NCBI GenBank assembly: GCA_045121195.1 | Contig: JBGVFO010000044.1 | Location: 1 to 64,000 of the forward strand | Source of the DNA: RGIG8775 sp045121195 | GTDB taxonomy: Bacteria; Bacillota; Clostridia; Oscillospirales; CAG-272 | Reading direction: 5' to 3' | DNA length: 64,000 bases | Part shown: piece after piece, positions 9,678-17,828 of the stretch | Layout: the number at the start of each line of letters is the position of its first letter | Position numbering within the stretch: the first letter of the stretch is position 1 | Translations under genes and position numbers: made by a program | Notes under the pieces: model-generated | Seen by the model: the letters and a program-made list of their open reading frames with translations, nothing else | Databases searched by the model: none | What the model was told of the DNA's origin: nothing

Positions 9678-10322
9678 TCAGTATATGAAAATCAGTTGCT
9701 TGATCAGGGGGAGGAGGACGTGTTGTCTCAAGGAAAAAAAGTAATGTCTGCGGACGAGATAGACGTTGCTTTTCTCGGCACGCAGGTTGAAATAAAAGCG
9801 CTTTCCTCCGGGGCCCTTTGCGGAAAGAAAATAGGGGGAAACCACAATGACGCACGCATCGCGACGCAAGGCGAGATCAAGGACGTTTGCCAGCCAGAAG
9901 GCGCCGCGTGCAAATTCACGGCGCTGGGGAAACACAACGTAGATCTTTTTCCCGAAAAGGCGCTCTGCCATACGCGCGTTGACCTCTCTGTAGCGGAGAG
10001 GCGCCGACGCGGCGAGGGAAAAGACCGCGATCACGAAAACGGGGATCAGGAAGACGGCAAGGGCTACCGCCGCGTACAGTAAGGTGTTCGTGCTGATCAG
10101 AAGAAGGATCCACGGAAGCAGTCGGACCGCCGTGGTAACAAAGCGAAATCGGCGAAAAAATCTGACGTATTTTTCCCACAGCCGGAACAGGCGTGAGCTC
10201 TTGAAAAGTCCGACGGAGAAGGAAAAGTAGCTTTGTCGCTCGGACAAATGGCTGAAGGTTCTTCGGAAAATGAGGTCGTCCTCATATCTCCTCGTTGGCT
10301 TTCTTCGGCGTAGCGCTCTCAT
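9678..10322 (-). CDS. Unknown two-helix membrane protein between queG and addB
   Basis: A 214 aa protein that I do not recognise. The first 55 residues are very basic (MRALRRRKPTRRYEDD; several RFFRRFR-like runs). Two adjacent hydrophobic segments follow at about residues 60-77 and 81-104. The rest is a soluble, mostly cytoplasmic-looking domain with many Arg and aromatic residues. The gene overlaps the end of the queG-like gene by 41 bp and has GGAG seven bases before its ATG, so it is probably translationally coupled. Its position in the addAB operon does not show that it acts in DNA repair. Confidence 0.7.
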   Translation of the reverse strand: MRALRRRKPTRRYEDDLIFRRTFSHLSERQSYFSFSVGLFKSSRLFRLWEKYVRFFRRFRFVTTAVRLLPWILLLISTNTLLYAAVALAVFLIPVFVIAVFSLAASAPLRYREVNARMAERLFGKKIYVVFPQRREFARGAFWLANVLDLALRRDACVIVVSPYFLSAKGPGGKRFYFNLRAEKSNVYLVRRHYFFSLRQHVLLPLIKQLIFIY

Positions 10323-11151
10323 TGCTTTGCTCCGTTACCGATAGATTGCGGAGGATGACGTGACGTCCGCGCCAGGCATAGGCGCGCTCGGAGAAGCTCT
10401 CGTCGGTCATGTCTTGGATCCGCCGGTATGTAAGAGCGGGAATGGGGTTTTCGTGGAAAAAGGGAATGGGTGAGGTTACCGTTCCGTTTCGTATTGCTCG
10501 TTTTGTGTGGGGACAGACCTCCTGACAGCGGTCGCAGCCCCAGACCGAGCCGAGGTCGGCGAGCTGCTTTCGTTCTCCGGCGGAAAGCTCGCCCTTCCTC
10601 TGTGTCAGGGCGGACAGGCATTCGGCGGTTTCTCCGCGCAGCATAGGACACGCAGAACGGCACGCGCCGCAGTCCTCACAAAGCGGAGGTGTGTCGGGAA
10701 CGGAAAGTGCCAAAGGGGGAGGGGCGCTTGTGATCAGCTCTGCGAGGAAAACGTACGAGCCGTATGCTTCGGTGATCAGAAGTCCGTTTCTTCCGAGAAC
10801 GCCGAGCCCTGCCCGCGCCGCCGCGTTCCTCTCGTCAATAGGCGAGTGGTCGGAGAACATAGCGAAGCGCAAAGAAGGATATTTTTTCCGTAAAACGGGA
10901 AGGATCCGCTCGGATAATTGCTCGACGAACAGATGATAGTCCCGACCTACCGCATAGCGCGAGCAATTCCGTTCGGGGACTTCGCAGGCAGGGGTATGAT
11001 AGGGAATGGCAAAGAGCACGGCGGTGCCGTCGCAGCCGATGCCCACACGGTCCAGCAGATAGGGACGGGGAATCAGACAATCCGCAAGGGCAATGGGCGC
11101 GGAAAGCGCAATGCCGTTTTGCAGAAGCAGCGTTTTTATTTCATTCAGCAT
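10282..11151 (-). CDS. queG: Epoxyqueuosine reductase-like iron-sulfur protein (QueG family)
   Basis: Resembles tRNA epoxyqueuosine(34) reductase, the last enzyme of queuosine synthesis. At 289 aa it is shorter than typical QueG, with reduced ends. It has the catalytic-region motif SDHSPIDERNAAARAGLG (candidate acid D101) and two 4Fe-4S clusters: CEDCGACRSACP (C158, C161, C164, C168) and CDRCQEVCP (C206, C209, C213) with C178. The ATG at 11151 is chosen because AGGAGGGA lies just before it; in-frame sequence further upstream is the promoter region. Many Clostridia carry compact QueG relatives, so substrate identity is likely but not certain. It leads the queG-membrane gene-addB-addA operon. 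Confidence 0.75.
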   Translation of the reverse strand: MLNEIKTLLLQNGIALSAPIALADCLIPRPYLLDRVGIGCDGTAVLFAIPYHTPACEVPERNCSRYAVGRDYHLFVEQLSERILPVLRKKYPSLRFAMFSDHSPIDERNAAARAGLGVLGRNGLLITEAYGSYVFLAELITSAPPPLALSVPDTPPLCEDCGACRSACPMLRGETAECLSALTQRKGELSAGERKQLADLGSVWGCDRCQEVCPHTKRAIRNGTVTSPIPFFHENPIPALTYRRIQDMTDESFSERAYAWRGRHVILRNLSVTEQSNESATPKKANEEI

Positions 11152-11187
11152 AGGATCCCTCCTTCCCGATCTTCTTCTGTTATATCT

Positions 11188-11224
11188 ATTATACCATATT
11201 CTTGCGTCACAATTATACCATATT
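11188..11224 (-). promoter_or_regulatory. Tandem extended -10 promoter elements upstream of queG
   Basis: On the minus strand the 13-mer AATATGGTATAAT occurs twice, at 11212-11224 and 11188-11200, exactly 24 bp apart. Each contains TATAAT preceded by TGG, i.e. an extended -10 (TGnTATAAT). No strong -35 is obvious for either copy. They lie 37 to 61 bp upstream of the queG start. Confidence 0.6.
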
Positions 11225-11340
11225 GCGGTGGAAAATGCCATTCCTCTGTGAATTTTTCAAAATAAATTTTTATTCTTCAAAAAACTGTCACAATCAAGGT
11301 GTATAATGAGCCCGTAAACCAAAGGAAAGGCGGTTGACGT

Positions 11341-12678
11341 ATGAACCAAAATAATTTTGACAACAATTCGTCGGGACAAAACCCCTTTGACGGATATGAC
11401 GTATATTCCAAGCAGTACACACCCAACAAGGAGGGCTATTCCGAGCATAAGCAGCATCGGGGAGGTACCTCGGGGCGAAGCAAGGGAAGAAAACTCAGAG
11501 TCCTTGCCGTGATCTGCATTACGCTGGCGTTTGTACTCCTTTGCTCCGTTGCGGCGGTAATTTCGGCAAAGGTGGCGTTTTCTTATTACAGCAGCCGCTT
11601 TGAGAAAGAGCAGGCGGCACAGGACGCAGAGCGGGAAACCGAGGGGAAGGATACGCAAAGGCTTCCCGCAGAGGAGGCCGATCCGCCGTCCGAAACGGAA
11701 AATTTCTTTTTCTCCTCGGACGAGGACACCGAGATCAAGCTGTCCGACTCTCCCGCCATTCCCGTTGACGGCCAGGTAGGGGATCCCGATCTTACCAAGG
11801 CAGAGGTGGCGGCTCTCGTGGCGGCTTCCGTGGTAGAGATCACGACCTCTGAGACCCATTGGAACGGGCTGGCATATCAGAGCGGCGCGGGAAGCGGCGT
11901 CATCGTAAACGCCAGCGGTGTGATCATTACCAACAATCACGTGATCGAGGCGGCAACCAATATTTCGGTTCGTCTGACCAACGGTAACGTGTATAAGGCA
12001 CTTCTCGTTGCAACCGATGCCGAGACCGATATTGCCGTTCTCAAGATTGAGCCGAATGAGGAGCTGACGGTTGCCGTTCGCGGAAACAGTGACAACATTA
12101 CGGTCGGTGAGGAGGTGCTTGCCATTGGCAATCCTCTCGGCGTTCTCGGCGGGACGGTGACCGACGGCATCATCAGCGCTCTTGGCCGCGAGGTGACGGT
12201 AGAGGGCGAAACCATGACGCTTCTTCAGCATAATGCCGCCATCAGTCCCGGTAACTCGGGCGGCGCGCTTTTCAATATGCGCGGCGAGCTGATCGGTATC
12301 GTAAACGCTAAATATTCCAGTAGCGGCGCCGAGGGGCTTGGCTTTGCCATTCCCATGAACACCGTGATGGAGGTGTATGAGGATCTTTGCGAGTTTGGCT
12401 ACGTAAAGGGACGCGCCGATCACGGCCTTACCATTACGACGGATCGTTATTATATCTTCCAGGGCTATCTCTACATTTACAGCTCCCGTTATACCGATGA
12501 GCTGCAATACGGAGATCGCTTGCTGGCGATCGGGGACGAGTATCCCACAACGGTTGACGAAGCATACGCCATGCTCGATCAATACGAGATCGGCGACACG
12601 GTTGAGATCACCGTTATCAGAAACGGAAAGCAGGTCAAGGTAAGTCTTGCCATCCGTGAATACGAGCCACAATCTTAA
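11341..12678 (+). CDS. htrA: Membrane-anchored HtrA/DegP-type serine protease (S1C) with PDZ domain
   Basis: Surface quality-control protease of 445 aa. Cytoplasmic N-terminus (1-50, Asn/Gln-rich then basic), one transmembrane anchor (about 52-74), an acidic Glu/Asp linker (about 85-150), trypsin-like domain with catalytic triad H200 (TNNHVIEA), D230 (TDIAVLKI) and S306 (GNSGGAL), and a C-terminal PDZ domain (about 355-440, RLLAIGDEYPTTVDEAYAML). A TATAAT at 11302-11307 may be its -10, but no good -35 is spaced with it. RBS AAAGGAAAGG precedes the ATG. Monocistronic: a terminator follows directly. Confidence 0.93.
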   Translation: MNQNNFDNNSSGQNPFDGYDVYSKQYTPNKEGYSEHKQHRGGTSGRSKGRKLRVLAVICITLAFVLLCSVAAVISAKVAFSYYSSRFEKEQAAQDAERETEGKDTQRLPAEEADPPSETENFFFSSDEDTEIKLSDSPAIPVDGQVGDPDLTKAEVAALVAASVVEITTSETHWNGLAYQSGAGSGVIVNASGVIITNNHVIEAATNISVRLTNGNVYKALLVATDAETDIAVLKIEPNEELTVAVRGNSDNITVGEEVLAIGNPLGVLGGTVTDGIISALGREVTVEGETMTLLQHNAAISPGNSGGALFNMRGELIGIVNAKYSSSGAEGLGFAIPMNTVMEVYEDLCEFGYVKGRADHGLTITTDRYYIFQGYLYIYSSRYTDELQYGDRLLAIGDEYPTTVDEAYAMLDQYEIGDTVEITVIRNGKQVKVSLAIREYEPQS

Positions 12679-12684
12679 ATATGG

Positions 12685-12720
12685 AGAAAAGCCGCGGACA
12701 ATAAATTTTCGCGGCTTTTC
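12685..12720 (+). terminator. Intrinsic terminator after htrA
   Basis: Hairpin with arms GAAAAGCCGCG (12685-12695) and CGCGGCTTTTC (12710-12720) around a 14-base loop, lying just after the htrA stop and before the promoter of the two-component operon. Confidence 0.8.
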
Positions 12721-12729
12721 GCAAAGGCA

Positions 12730-12758
12730 TTGCAAAAACGGGCAAAATATTATATAAT
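12730..12758 (+). promoter_or_regulatory. Sigma-A-type promoter of the two-component/sortase operon
   Basis: TTGCAA at 12730-12735, 17 bp spacer, TATAAT at 12753-12758, about 30 bp before the response-regulator start. Confidence 0.8.
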
Positions 12759-12787
12759 ATACATATTCTGAAAGGAAGGGGAAAGCG

Positions 12788-13477
12788 ATGTATCACATTC
12801 TGGTGGTGGACGACGAGGTCAGGATCCGAAGTATGATCCGAAAGTATGCCGAGTTCGAGGGGCATACCGTTACCGAAGCAGGCGACGGCATGCAGGCGGT
12901 GCTTTTGGTAAGAGAAGGCGGATACGACATCGTAATTATGGATATTATGATGCCGGAGCTTGACGGCTTTTCCGCGTGCCGCGAGATCAGAAAGCGGTCG
13001 CAAATTCCTATCATTATGCTTTCCGCGCGCGGCGAGGAGTATGATCGGATCAACGGCTTTGAGGTCGGCATTGACGATTACGTGGTCAAGCCCTTCTCGC
13101 CCAAGGAGCTGATGCTTCGGGTCGAGGCGGTCATGAAGCGGACCAGACGGGGAACCGAAAAGACGGGGCAGGTTAACGAGATCGTTGAGCTTGACGGAGG
13201 CGGACTTCGCGCTGACCTTACGGCACGTATCGTCTGGGTGGACGGGGAACGGGTAGAAATGTCCCCCAAGGAGTACGATCTATTTTTCTACCTGCTGACC
13301 AATAAAAATATTGCGTTGTCAAGAGAAAAGCTGCTCTCCGAGGTATGGGGATATGACTTTTACGGCGACGCGAGGACGCTTGACACACACATCAAGCTTT
13401 TGAGAAAAAGCCTTGGCAGATATGCGGATCGCATCGTGACGCTTCGCGGAATCGGCTATCGGTTTGAGGGAAGATAA
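12788..13477 (+). CDS. OmpR/PhoB-family response regulator
   Basis: Two-domain transcription factor of 229 aa. Receiver domain (1-120) has the acidic pocket D9/E10, phospho-acceptor D52 in IVIMDIMMPELDG, and K101 in VVKPFSP. A winged-helix DNA-binding domain occupies about 135-229 (SREKLLSEVWGYDF, TLDTHIKLLRKSLG, IVTLRGIGYRF). RBS AAAGGAAGGGG lies before the ATG. It is the first gene of a unit with a histidine kinase and a sortase, so cell-surface processes are the likely target. The signal is unknown. Confidence 0.95.
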   Translation: MYHILVVDDEVRIRSMIRKYAEFEGHTVTEAGDGMQAVLLVREGGYDIVIMDIMMPELDGFSACREIRKRSQIPIIMLSARGEEYDRINGFEVGIDDYVVKPFSPKELMLRVEAVMKRTRRGTEKTGQVNEIVELDGGGLRADLTARIVWVDGERVEMSPKEYDLFFYLLTNKNIALSREKLLSEVWGYDFYGDARTLDTHIKLLRKSLGRYADRIVTLRGIGYRFEGR

Positions 13478-13498
13478 CGAAAGCAAAGGAGGCGCGAT

Positions 13499-15013
13499 AT
13501 GCGGAAGACCGATCAAGGAAACAACAAAAAAACGATCAGCATCGGTTGGAAGCTGTTTGCCTTTTTACTTGCCTTCGTTCTTTTGATGCTGGGGGGGATC
13601 TGGCTCTTTCAGATCCGCCTTTTGGACCATTTTTATCAAAAAACAAAATATAAGGAGCTTGAAACCATCTCAAGCATCCTTTCCGACTACGTGGGTACCG
13701 ATACGCTGGACGATGCCGTCTATTCCTGCGCGGTGGACTACTCCACCTGTATTCGTATTTTTCGGCAGAGCAATAACATTGCCGTAGAGGTGGCAAGCGC
13801 CGACGTGGCGAAGGATTGCCTCATACACAATATCTCGCAGACACGATTGAACGAATACTACCGAAACGCCAAGGAAAACGGCAACGTATATGCGGCAACG
13901 CAGGAAATGACGCCCCAGATCGGCACCTTCTGGAGCGGGAGCGATCCCAAGACCACCCATTTGTTTGATCTGATCCGTGCGGACAGTAAAACGGTGGGAA
14001 TGGTGTATAACGTTATCGTTACGGATGCTGTCGGTACCGAGTATATGATCATGCTCAATTCCGAGCTGACGCCGGTGGATGCGACGGTCAACACCCTCAA
14101 GACGCAGTTTGTTTGGATCGCGTGGGTCCTTGCCGCGGCGGCGCTCCTTCTTGCCGCTTTGATCTCGAGAAACATCTCCAAGCCCATCGAAAAAATGAAC
14201 CGTTCCGCGAAAAAGCTTGCCGAGGGCCGGTACGACGTGGAATTTGTCGGTCGGGGCTATAGGGAGGCAAGAGAGCTGGCGGATAGCTTGAACTTTGCGG
14301 CGGCGGAGCTTTCCCGTACCGATTCGCTTCAGCGGGAGCTGATCGCCAACGTATCTCACGATCTCCGTACGCCTCTGACGATGATCAAGGGCTATACCGA
14401 GGTCATGCGTGATATTCCGGGAGAAAACACACCGGAAAATCTGAACGTGATCGCGGAGGAGGCAAACCACCTAGGGGAGCTCGTCAACGATATGCTGGAT
14501 CTTTCCCGTATCCGTTCGGGCGTCCGCACACCGCAGATGACGGAATTTTGCCTGACCGACGCGGTTCGCGAGGTGATGAAGCGATACGATGCGCTGATGA
14601 AAAATGACGGGTATACCATTGATTTTTCCGCGGATTGCGATGCGTGGATTACAGCGGATCGAATGATGATCCTTCAGGTGGTTTATAATCTCATCAATAA
14701 CGCGATCCACTACATTGGCGAGGATAAAACGGTGACGGTGATCCAGAGGACCCACGGGGATACCGTCAGACTTTCGGTCATCGATCACGGCGCAGGAATC
14801 GCCCCCGATCAGTTGGATAGGATCTGGGACCGTTATTATAAGGTGGATCGCGTGCATAAGCGCGCCGCCGTGGGAACGGGACTCGGTCTTTCTATCGTAA
14901 AGGGGATTCTTGAATGTCATCGGGCAACCTACGGGGTGGAATCGGCGCAGGGTGTGGGAAGCTGCTTCTGGTTTTCCTTACCCGCTGAAAAAAGAGAGGA
15001 GGACACGGAATGA
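13499..15013 (+). CDS. Sensor histidine kinase (HAMP, HisKA, HATPase)
   Basis: Membrane sensor of 504 aa partnered with the preceding regulator. TM1 at about residues 17-40, a 160-residue extracellular domain with no recognised fold, TM2 at about 204-224, HAMP at about 222-275, HisKA with phospho-acceptor H287 in NVSHDLRTPLTM, and HATPase with N box (QVVYNLINNAIHY), G1 (DHGAGIAPD), F box and G2 (GTGLGLSI). RBS AAAGGAGG precedes the ATG. The stop overlaps the sortase start in ATGA, indicating translational coupling. Confidence 0.95.
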   Translation: MRKTDQGNNKKTISIGWKLFAFLLAFVLLMLGGIWLFQIRLLDHFYQKTKYKELETISSILSDYVGTDTLDDAVYSCAVDYSTCIRIFRQSNNIAVEVASADVAKDCLIHNISQTRLNEYYRNAKENGNVYAATQEMTPQIGTFWSGSDPKTTHLFDLIRADSKTVGMVYNVIVTDAVGTEYMIMLNSELTPVDATVNTLKTQFVWIAWVLAAAALLLAALISRNISKPIEKMNRSAKKLAEGRYDVEFVGRGYREARELADSLNFAAAELSRTDSLQRELIANVSHDLRTPLTMIKGYTEVMRDIPGENTPENLNVIAEEANHLGELVNDMLDLSRIRSGVRTPQMTEFCLTDAVREVMKRYDALMKNDGYTIDFSADCDAWITADRMMILQVVYNLINNAIHYIGEDKTVTVIQRTHGDTVRLSVIDHGAGIAPDQLDRIWDRYYKVDRVHKRAAVGTGLGLSIVKGILECHRATYGVESAQGVGSCFWFSLPAEKREEDTE

Positions 15014-15846
15014 AACGAATCGGTTTTATCCTTCGTATTCTTCTGCTCGCAATATGCGCGGCGGTCGTTCTTATTTGTCTTGGTCTGCTTGTCAGGATCA
15101 TAATGGGGTACCAAGAAGCCGACAAAACCTACGAAAGCATTAACGAGGGCTTTGAAACCCTTCCGCCCGAAACGGAAAGCGAGACCGAGTCCGAGGAGAC
15201 TGAGGAACCCGAGGAGCCCCGCGTGACCTACCGCACCGATATGACCGAGCAGATGAGAAAGCAGTACGAGTATCTGATGAAATTGAAGGCGCAATACCCC
15301 GACGTGGTGGGCTATATCAGCGTGCCGTCTGTTTCCATCAATTATCCCGTCGTGCAGACGAGCAATAACGATTACTATCTCAACCATCTGATCACGGGGG
15401 AAGAGAGCACCAGCGGTGCCGTCTTCCTCGACTATCGATGCGATCCTGACGCGCTGACCGCGAAAAACAGCGTGCTCTACGGTCATAATATGAATAACGG
15501 CTCTATGTTTCATAACCTTGAGGCGCTCTTTGTGATCGACGCCTTTTTGGACGCCGAGGTGGAGTATATCTGTGAGGCGGGCATCTTTTTGTACAAGCCC
15601 CTTTCGGTATACCGAGCCGATGGGACCTACCCCTTTGCGCGGTATTTCTTTGCCGACGACGAGGCGTATCTGTCCTTTTGCCGTGCCGCAGAGGAAAGCT
15701 CTCGCTTTGCCAAGGGAGAGGACGTGACCTACGGCGCGGATTCCTCGGTGATCACGCTGATCACCTGCACCAATTCGATTACTTCGAAAACGGGTCGGTA
15801 CGTATTCCAGGCGGTTCTTGACACCGTATATCTTGTGGAGGAATGA
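15010..15846 (+). CDS. srtB: Class B sortase
   Basis: Cysteine transpeptidase that anchors surface proteins or builds surface polymers. 278 aa: N-terminal membrane anchor (about 7-32), acidic Glu/Thr/Pro stalk (about 47-72), then the sortase barrel with catalytic H159 (YGHNMNNGSMF), C253 in the TLITC signature and R263. The order TLxTC then S/T-K-x-G-R fits class B. The start overlaps the kinase stop by 4 bp (ATGA). No substrate with an obvious sorting signal was found in the window, so the cargo is elsewhere on the chromosome. Confidence 0.93.
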   Translation: MKRIGFILRILLLAICAAVVLICLGLLVRIIMGYQEADKTYESINEGFETLPPETESETESEETEEPEEPRVTYRTDMTEQMRKQYEYLMKLKAQYPDVVGYISVPSVSINYPVVQTSNNDYYLNHLITGEESTSGAVFLDYRCDPDALTAKNSVLYGHNMNNGSMFHNLEALFVIDAFLDAEVEYICEAGIFLYKPLSVYRADGTYPFARYFFADDEAYLSFCRAAEESSRFAKGEDVTYGADSSVITLITCTNSITSKTGRYVFQAVLDTVYLVEE

Positions 15847-15847
15847 C

Positions 15848-16699
15848 GTGAAGCAAATTTTTGAAGCGCTGATCTGTCCCGTGTGCGGCGCACCCGTGAC
15901 GAAAAGCGAGGACGCAAAAAGTATTATCTGTGAGGGCGGAGCCAAGGGGAACCGCGCCTGCCGCCGTCATTGCTTTGATTTTGCGGCGAGCGGCTACGTA
16001 AATCTTGCGCTCCCGTCCCAAAGCCTGTCGGGGGATTCCCGTGAGGCGGTACGCTCGAGAACACGATTCCTTGACGCGGATTATTACGCCCCCATCAGGG
16101 ATGCGGTCTGTGAAATGATCGACACACACTGTCCGCGCGGCTTGGTTGTGGACGCGGGCTGTGGCGAGGGCTATTATACCGCCGCGATGGCAAAGCACGC
16201 GGCGTCTGTGGTTGGATTTGACCTTTCCAAGTTCGGAATTGACGCGGCGGCGAAGCGCGCGCACCGCGAAGGTCTTGAAAACGCGCTGTTCGCCGTTTCG
16301 GGCATCTACGCTATGCCGCTTCGCGACGGTTGTGCCGACGGGATCGTCAGCCTGTTTGCGCCTTGCGCGGAGGAGGAGTTTTCCCGCGTTCTCCGTTCGG
16401 GGGGCGTTGTGATCGCCGTAGGAGCGGGGGAGGATCATTTGCTCGGTTTGAAAAAGGCGATCTACAACGAGGTCTATAAAAATACGCCCCGCGAGGATAT
16501 GCCGAAGGCCATGAAAAAGCGGGAGGAGAAGCGCGTGTCCTTTTCGATCTCTCTCGAAAACAACGCCGCCATTCGCGATCTTTTTTCCATGACGCCCTAT
16601 TATTATCGGACGAGCGAGGAGGATCTTGGAAAGCTTTCCGCCCTTGAACACCTTGAGACCGAGGTGGACGTAACCGTTTCCGTTTATCAAAAAGCTTGA
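15848..16699 (+). CDS. RlmA-type 23S rRNA (guanine) methyltransferase
   Basis: SAM-dependent methyltransferase of 283 aa, similar to RlmA(I)/RlmA(II), which methylate G745 or G748 in helix 35 of 23S rRNA. The N-terminal zinc finger has ICPVCGAPV plus later Cys/His residues (CRRHCFDFAASGYVNL), the family hallmark. The SAM-binding motif is VVDAGCGEGYYTAAMAK. The GTG at 15848 is used because GGAGGA inside the sortase gene's end is correctly placed; an upstream in-frame ATG lies deep in the sortase gene. The gene follows the sortase stop with essentially no gap. Which guanine is modified cannot be told from sequence alone. Confidence 0.85.
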   Translation: MKQIFEALICPVCGAPVTKSEDAKSIICEGGAKGNRACRRHCFDFAASGYVNLALPSQSLSGDSREAVRSRTRFLDADYYAPIRDAVCEMIDTHCPRGLVVDAGCGEGYYTAAMAKHAASVVGFDLSKFGIDAAAKRAHREGLENALFAVSGIYAMPLRDGCADGIVSLFAPCAEEEFSRVLRSGGVVIAVGAGEDHLLGLKKAIYNEVYKNTPREDMPKAMKKREEKRVSFSISLENNAAIRDLFSMTPYYYRTSEEDLGKLSALEHLETEVDVTVSVYQKA

Positions 16700-16714
16700 T
16701 CAGAGGATAGTAGT

Positions 16715-17434
16715 ATGAAATTTTCCCTTTGTATTCCCATGTATAATGAATCGTCCATCATTGCCGAAACCGCAAAGACCCTTTCGGCTTTTATGGACGA
16801 GCATTTTGACGAGTATGAAATTGTGTTCTCGGATGACGGAAGCACCGACGGCTCCGCGGATCTCGTCCGTGACCTTGCGCTTTCCCATATTCGCGTGATC
16901 GGCTATTCGCAGAACCGGGGCAAGGGAAGCGCCGTGCGCGAGGCTATGCTTGCCGCAGAGGGTGACGTGGTGATGTTTACCGATTCCGACCTTGCCTACG
17001 GCACGGACGTGATCCTTGAGGTTGCCCGTCGGATGGCAGAGGAGGACGCCCCCGCCGTGCTCGTTGGTTCCCGCAATCTGTCCGAGGACGGTTACGAGGG
17101 CTATACGCCTGTGCGAAAGTTTGCTTCCAAGGCGTACATCAAGCTGCTTTGCGCCGTTGGCGGTCTTCGGCTTTCCGACTCCCAGTGTGGCTGCAAGGCG
17201 TTTTCACGGAAGGCGGCCGACGCCATCTTTTCCCGCGCTGAGGTCAACGGCTTTGCTTTTGACTTTGAGACCATTTTGCTGGCGGAAAAAATGGGCTTTT
17301 CCATCGGAGAATTTCCCGTCAAGGTGATCAATCACCGCGCCTCCAAGGTGCATCTGATCTCGGATGCCGCCCGTATGCTGAAGGAGCTTGGCGCCATCAA
17401 AAAAAGGGTGAAAAGACTGGATCTTGAAGGTTGA
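16715..17434 (+). CDS. Glycosyltransferase family 2 (dolichol/undecaprenyl-phosphate sugar synthase-like)
   Basis: GT-A-fold enzyme of 239 aa that transfers a sugar from a nucleotide sugar, probably to a polyprenyl phosphate. Motifs: N-terminal LCIPMYNESSII, nucleotide-binding DDGSTDGS (about residues 43-50), metal-binding FTDSDLAYG, and the acceptor-region DSQCGCKAFSR. There is no C-terminal membrane domain, unlike ArnC/GtrB types, so it is closest to DPM1-like soluble synthases. It is 15 bp after the RlmA-like gene and has only a weak Shine-Dalgarno (GAGGAT). The sugar is unknown. Confidence 0.85.
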   Translation: MKFSLCIPMYNESSIIAETAKTLSAFMDEHFDEYEIVFSDDGSTDGSADLVRDLALSHIRVIGYSQNRGKGSAVREAMLAAEGDVVMFTDSDLAYGTDVILEVARRMAEEDAPAVLVGSRNLSEDGYEGYTPVRKFASKAYIKLLCAVGGLRLSDSQCGCKAFSRKAADAIFSRAEVNGFAFDFETILLAEKMGFSIGEFPVKVINHRASKVHLISDAARMLKELGAIKKRVKRLDLEG

Positions 17435-17476
17435 TGTATAATTTCCGTTTTTTTTGAAAAAATATTCAGAATTCTA

Positions 17477-17505
17477 TTGACAAACCCACGAGAAAGTGCT
17501 AAAAT
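17477..17505 (+). promoter_or_regulatory. Promoter of the T-box operon
   Basis: Consensus TTGACA at 17477-17482, 17 bp spacer, TAAAAT at 17500-17505. Transcription should start about 17512, at the head of the T-box leader. Confidence 0.85.
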
Positions 17506-17533
17506 ACGACCATAGTTTCATATTCAATTCAAA

Positions 17534-17803
17534 GGCTATGACCGAAGAGAAGTAAGTGAGAAGAACACGCATAGAGAGTTGTCGGTTGGTGTAAGACAAC
17601 GGTGCCTCTTGCCGAAATACATTTCGTGAGCCGCACACCCAAAGGAACCAACGGGAACCGAGTAGGCTGTGACGGGTGCGCCCGTGATCGCGCTGGGGTA
17701 TTTTTGTACCCGATAAGGCCGTTTGCCGTGAGGCGGCGGTGAATTGAGGTGGTAACACGGATTTTATTCGTCCTCTGTAACATTTTACAGGGGCGTTTTT
17801 TAT
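17534..17803 (+). promoter_or_regulatory. T-box riboswitch, probably tyrosine-responsive
   Basis: The leader shows all core T-box parts. The base of Stem I pairs GGCT (17534-17537) with AGCC (17629-17632). Helix CGAA (17543-17546)/TTCG (17623-17626) borders a specifier loop with AGTA (17551-17554) opposite GAA (17614-17616). The distal GAGAG/GGTTGGTGTAAG region is present. The antiterminator is textbook: GAGG/CCTC (17746-17749/17772-17775), a 7-base bulge TGGTAAC holding UGGU for the tRNA ACCA end, and ACG/CGT. The competing terminator is CCTCTGT/ACAGGGG (17772-17778/17787-17793) followed by T-rich sequence. The specifier is best read as UAC (17618-17620, followed by A), for tRNA-Tyr. Reading directly after GAA would give AUA. 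Uncharged tRNA should turn the operon on. Confidence 0.88.
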
Positions 17804-17828
17804 AGCCCCGGAAAGGGAGGTACTCGAT

